9,129 bases of DNA, from assembly GCA_947626725.1 (NCBI GenBank), contig CANQTI010000069.1:1-9129 (forward strand), written 5' to 3'. Shown piece after piece: positions 7,301-9,129 of the stretch. The translations under genes were made by a program, and so were the position numbers. The notes beneath the pieces were generated by a model. It saw only the letters and a list, made by a program, of their open reading frames with translations. It was not told the DNA's origin and ran no database searches. The stretch comes from an uncultured Eisenbergiella sp. Lineage in GTDB: Bacteria > Bacillota > Clostridia > Lachnospirales > Lachnospiraceae. Position 1 is the first letter of the stretch. The number at the start of each line of letters is the position of its first letter.

Positions 7301-7781
7301 CGCCCGGGTTGTGATTGGCGGCATAATCGCTGAAAAAAAGATCAAATATACGAAAAAGGACGAGGTAATGGCCTTTTTGCAGGTGGAAGATCTGGTAGGA
7401 AGCGTAGAAGTGGTTGTGTTTCCTAAAGCATATGGTCAATACAGTGAGAAGCTGGTGGAGGAAAGCAAGGTGTTCATCCGGGGCAGAGTGGATGCGGATG
7501 AGGAAAGGGATGGCAAGCTGATCTGCGAGGGCATTCAGACCTTTGACGAAGTACCCAGAAAGCTTTGGCTGCGGTTTCCTACGTTGGAAGACTGGCATGC
7601 GGCGGAACAGGCGTTTTACGATGTCATTGCGGAGTATGACGGCCGGGATGCCGTCGTGATTTGCCTGGAGGACCAGCGGCTCAGCAAGCTGCTGCCGCCC
7701 AACCGATATGTCCGGGCGAGTCAGGAGCTCCTGGCGCGTCTTTCAGGAATGTTCGGCGCGGAGAATGTGAAGCTGACGTGA
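4332..7781 (+). CDS. dnaE: DNA polymerase III alpha subunit, DnaE type
   Basis: This is the catalytic subunit of replicative DNA polymerase (C-family), 1149 residues and full length. The N-terminal PHP domain (about 1-280) has all nine expected metal ligands: His7, His9, Asp16, His41, Glu66, His88, Cys138, Asp206 and His208. The polymerase core has GPGRGSAAGS (355-364), the acidic PDIDVDF motif (396-402), a third Asp in KMDFLG (Asp550) and YRPGP (629-633). A helix-hairpin-helix lies at about 824-833, a beta-clamp-binding motif QMSLF at 911-915, and an OB fold at about 990-1075. There is no inserted exonuclease domain, so this is not PolC. Clostridia usually carry both enzymes. GGAGG (4317-4321) lies in the end of the lipoprotein gene, and the 3-base gap suggests co-transcription and possible translational coupling. 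Confidence 0.98.
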   Translation: MAFAHLHVHTEYSLLDGSNKIREYVKRVKELGMTAAAITDHGVMYGVIDFYRAAKAEGINPIIGCEVYVAPNSRFDRELTGGEDRYYHLVLLAENDIGYANLTRIVSKGFTEGYYYRPRVDKEVLREFHEGIIALSACLAGEVPRYIQKGLLEEAKKCALEYQSIFGKENYFLELQDHGIPAQQTVNAALLNIAEELEIPLVCTNDVHYTYADDVKPHDILLCLQTGKKLADEDRMRYEGGQYFVKSEEEMKRLFSYVPEAVENTQRIADRCHVEIEFGVTKLPHFEVPEGYDSWSYLNKLCDDGMRERYPEDDGTLRQRLEYELGIIKRMGYVDYFLIVWDFINYARQNGIPVGPGRGSAAGSIVSYCLHITNIDPIRYNLLFERFLNPERVSMPDIDVDFCFERRQEVIDYVGRKYGAEKVVQIVTFGTLAAKGVIRDVGRVMDLPYAFVDSIAKMIPNELNITIDAALSKNPELRKLYMSDGKVHELIDMSKRLEGLPRHTSMHAAGVVICPEAADRFVPLSRGADGSITTQFTMTTLEELGLLKMDFLGLRTLTVIRSAVDLIKKDTGRDVDMDHLDYSDVAVFDSLATGKTDGVFQLESGGMKSFMKELKPKTLEDVIAGISLYRPGPMEFIPKYIRGKENHDAVTYSCPELKPILEPTYGCIVYQEQVMQIVRDLGGYTMGRSDLVRRAMSKKKQSVMEKEKANFVYGNPEEDVPGCVNRGIPEAVGLKIYDEMMDFAKYAFNKSHAACYAVVAYQTAWLKHYYPVEFMAALMTSVIDNSRKVAEYILTCRQMGIAILPPDINEGEAGFSVSGKSIRYALTAIKGVGRPVADAILKERRSHGLFRSLSDFTERMADSEINKRNVENFIKAGAFDSLGGTRKQFMSVFGQMMDSHQQNKKNNMAGQMSLFDLAGEEEKADFEMRLPDVGEYPKEFMLGFEKEVLGVYVSGHPLEEYEKLWRKNITNTTADFALDEETGEIRVKDGARVVIGGIIAEKKIKYTKKDEVMAFLQVEDLVGSVEVVVFPKAYGQYSEKLVEESKVFIRGRVDADEERDGKLICEGIQTFDEVPRKLWLRFPTLEDWHAAEQAFYDVIAEYDGRDAVVICLEDQRLSKLLPPNRYVRASQELLARLSGMFGAENVKLT

Positions 7782-7795
7782 AAAAAGGTCAGCTT
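7770..7795 (+). other. Hairpin over the dnaE stop codon
   Basis: AAGCTGAC (7770-7777) pairs perfectly with GTCAGCTT (7788-7795) around a 10-base loop that contains the TGA stop (7779-7781). There is no T run directly after it, so it is not a standard terminator. It may protect the mRNA 3' end or weakly attenuate read-through. No better terminator for dnaE was seen before the pfkA promoter. Confidence 0.4.
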
Positions 7796-7823
7796 GGATC
7801 CGCCGGATTTTGCGGGAAAGTGA

Positions 7824-7852
7824 TTGAAATGGACGCTTTTCTATATTAAAAT
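7824..7852 (+). promoter_or_regulatory. Sigma-A-type promoter of pfkA
   Basis: TTGAAA (7824-7829) and TAAAAT (7847-7852) each match the consensus at five of six positions and are separated by the optimal 17 bases. Transcription would start near 7859, about 36 bases before the pfkA ATG. It gives pfkA expression independent of dnaE. Confidence 0.75.
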
Positions 7853-7869
7853 GGGAAAGTACCGGAAGG

Positions 7870-7881
7870 CAGACCGGTCTG
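7870..7881. promoter_or_regulatory. 12-bp perfect palindrome in the pfkA leader
   Basis: CAGACCGGTCTG is a perfect dyad located just downstream of the predicted transcription start and touching the ribosome-binding site GGAGG (7882-7886). The same region can also form a small hairpin (ACCGG 7861-7865 with CCGGT 7874-7878). It could be a repressor operator or an RNA element near the ribosome-binding site; no regulator is identified. Confidence 0.35.
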
Positions 7882-7894
7882 GGAGGAGATCATT

Positions 7895-8866
7895 ATGGCT
7901 AAAATCAAAACGATCGGGATATTGACCAGCGGCGGAGACGCGCCGGGCATGAACGCGGCGATCCGCGCCGTGGTCAGAAAGGCGCTCACCAACGGCGTGG
8001 CGGTCAAGGGGATCAAAAAGGGCTATCAGGGCCTGCTGAACGAGGAGATCATCGACATGAACGCCCGCAGCGTGTCCGACACGATTCAGCGGGGCGGCAC
8101 GATCCTGGGCACGGCCCGCTGCATGGAATTCATGACCGAGGCCGGACAGCAGAAGGGCGCGGATATCTGCAGGAAGCACGGCATCGACGGCATAGTGGTC
8201 ATCGGCGGCGACGGCTCCTACCGGGGGGCGCAGGCGCTTTCGAGACACGGGATCAATACCATCGGGATCCCCGGCACCATCGATCTGGATATCGCCTGTA
8301 CGGATTACACCATCGGGTTCGATACCGCGGTCAACACGGCCATGGAGGCCATCGACAAGGTACGCGATACCTCTTCGTCCCATGAGCGCTGCAGCATCAT
8401 CGAGGTGATGGGCCGCAACGCCGGTTATATCGCGCTTTGGTGCGGCGTCGCCAACGGCGCGGAGGATGTTCTGCTTCCCGAAAAATATGATTACAACGAG
8501 CAGGCCATCATCAACAATATCATTCACAACCGCAAGCGCGGCAAGACGCATCACCTGATCATCAACGCGGAGGGCATCGGGCATTCCACGTCCATGGCGC
8601 GCCGGATCGAGGCGGCTACCGGCATCGAGACCAGAGCCACGATCCTGGGCTACATGCAGCGCGGCGGCAGCCCCACCTGCAAGGACCGCTATTACGCTTC
8701 CATCATGGGCGCATATGCCGCGGATATCCTGTGCGCGGGCAGCACCAACCGCGTGGTGGCTTACAAGGGCGGGTCGTTTGTGGACTTCGATATCGAAGAA
8801 GCGCTGGAGATGCAGAAGGGCATTTCCGAATACGAATTCGAGATCAGCCGGGCGCTGGCCACCTGA
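7895..8866 (+). CDS. pfkA: ATP-dependent 6-phosphofructokinase
   Basis: This cytosolic glycolytic enzyme phosphorylates fructose 6-phosphate to fructose 1,6-bisphosphate. The 323-residue length fits the bacterial PfkA family. Visible motifs are the N-terminal nucleotide loop TSGGDAPGMNAAIR (11-24), GGDGSYRGA (104-112), PGTIDLDI (126-133) with the catalytic base expected at Asp130, SSSHER (160-165), MGRNAG, and MQRGGSP near the C-terminus. Gly107 in GGDGS points to ATP; pyrophosphate-dependent enzymes usually have Asp there. Arg24 and Arg28 match allosteric-site arginines of well-studied bacterial PFKs. The signature Asn of PGTIDND is replaced by Leu131, which I take to be a lineage variant. 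GGAGG (7882-7886) is 8 bases before ATG 7895. The gene has its own promoter and is followed after 12 bases by a potassium transporter gene. Confidence 0.97.
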   Translation: MAKIKTIGILTSGGDAPGMNAAIRAVVRKALTNGVAVKGIKKGYQGLLNEEIIDMNARSVSDTIQRGGTILGTARCMEFMTEAGQQKGADICRKHGIDGIVVIGGDGSYRGAQALSRHGINTIGIPGTIDLDIACTDYTIGFDTAVNTAMEAIDKVRDTSSSHERCSIIEVMGRNAGYIALWCGVANGAEDVLLPEKYDYNEQAIINNIIHNRKRGKTHHLIINAEGIGHSTSMARRIEAATGIETRATILGYMQRGGSPTCKDRYYASIMGAYAADILCAGSTNRVVAYKGGSFVDFDIEEALEMQKGISEYEFEISRALAT

Positions 8867-8878
8867 CCGGGTGCTGTC

Positions 8879-9129
8879 ATGAAAAAGATGAAAAAAAAGG
8901 GTTCCTATACCCGGGCGCTGGCCGCGGGGTTCGGGCTGATCATCCTGGCGGGGGCGCTCATACTGATGACGCCCGCCGCTTCCCGGAGCGGTCAGTGGAC
9001 GCCCTTTCTGGACGCGCTTTTTACGGCTGCCAGCGCCACCTGCGTGACCGGGCTGGTGATCGCGGATACCTATCAGCACTGGAATCTGTTCGGACAGCTG
9101 GTGATCCTGCTGCTGATCCAGATCGGCGG
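8879..9129 (+). CDS. ktrB: Potassium uptake channel subunit, KtrB/TrkH family (5' end only)
   Basis: The gene runs off the window after 83 complete codons. The family forms the K+-translocating membrane subunit, normally working with a cytoplasmic nucleotide-binding KtrA/TrkA protein. Visible parts are a lysine-rich start, a first membrane helix (about residues 13-30), LMTPAA, then the first pore loop FLDALFTAASATCVTGL (43-59) with the selectivity-filter glycine Gly58, the conserved ADT (62-64), and the start of the next helix ending in LIQIGG. This is closer to KtrB than to proteobacterial TrkH. ATG 8879 is the first start after the in-frame pfkA stop (8864-8866). The ribosome-binding site is weak (GGGTG, about 8869-8873), so translation may be coupled to pfkA. 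Met4 (8888) is an alternative start. Confidence 0.92.
   Translation, partial: MKKMKKKGSYTRALAAGFGLIILAGALILMTPAASRSGQWTPFLDALFTAASATCVTGLVIADTYQHWNLFGQLVILLLIQIG

Noticed and set aside
7796..7812. Terminator for dnaE at ATCC-GCC-GGAT followed by TTTT
   Set aside because: The stem is four base pairs and the T run is short, so it is not supportable as an intrinsic terminator.
7841..9079. 412-residue reverse-strand ORF opposite pfkA
   Set aside because: It shadows pfkA and the KtrB start, covers the pfkA promoter, and has no family features.

Overview
The window looks like chromosomal DNA of a Gram-positive anaerobe of the Clostridia, most likely Lachnospiraceae. This is an inference from gene content: a SAM-I riboswitch on metK, a long DnaE-type DNA polymerase III alpha subunit with an intact PHP metal site, a PfkA with the variant signature PGTIDLD, strong GGAGG ribosome-binding sites, and a large acidic repeat lipoprotein. 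All genes read on the + strand. No tRNA, rRNA, CRISPR array, phage gene or transposase gene was seen.

Layout. Positions 1-271 are the metK leader: a SAM-I riboswitch aptamer (54-152), a candidate antiterminator pairing, an intrinsic terminator (174-197) and a short structured stretch before the start. metK (272-1474) encodes S-adenosylmethionine synthetase, so the product controls its own gene, and a strong terminator (1487-1526) ends the unit. The 496-base gap that follows holds an extended -10 promoter candidate and two tandem copies of a short palindromic element that can fold into a cloverleaf-like shape. Next is a 785-residue putative lipoprotein (1971-4328) with a Glu/Thr/Ser 14-residue repeat tract and two diverged copies of an unrecognised module. 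Its stop lies three bases before the start of dnaE (4332-7781), the replicative or lagging-strand polymerase. After a 113-base gap with a well-formed promoter come pfkA (7895-8866), glycolytic 6-phosphofructokinase, and, 12 bases later, the start of a KtrB/TrkH-type potassium channel subunit that runs off the window edge.

The housekeeping genes are ordinary members of their families. The parts that deserve a second look are the tandem cloverleaf elements in the probable leader of the lipoprotein-dnaE transcript, and the lipoprotein itself, which has a nearly identical 84-bp internal repeat and an internal module duplication and is tightly coupled to a replication gene. I did not find a convincing new defence, mobile or biosynthetic system.
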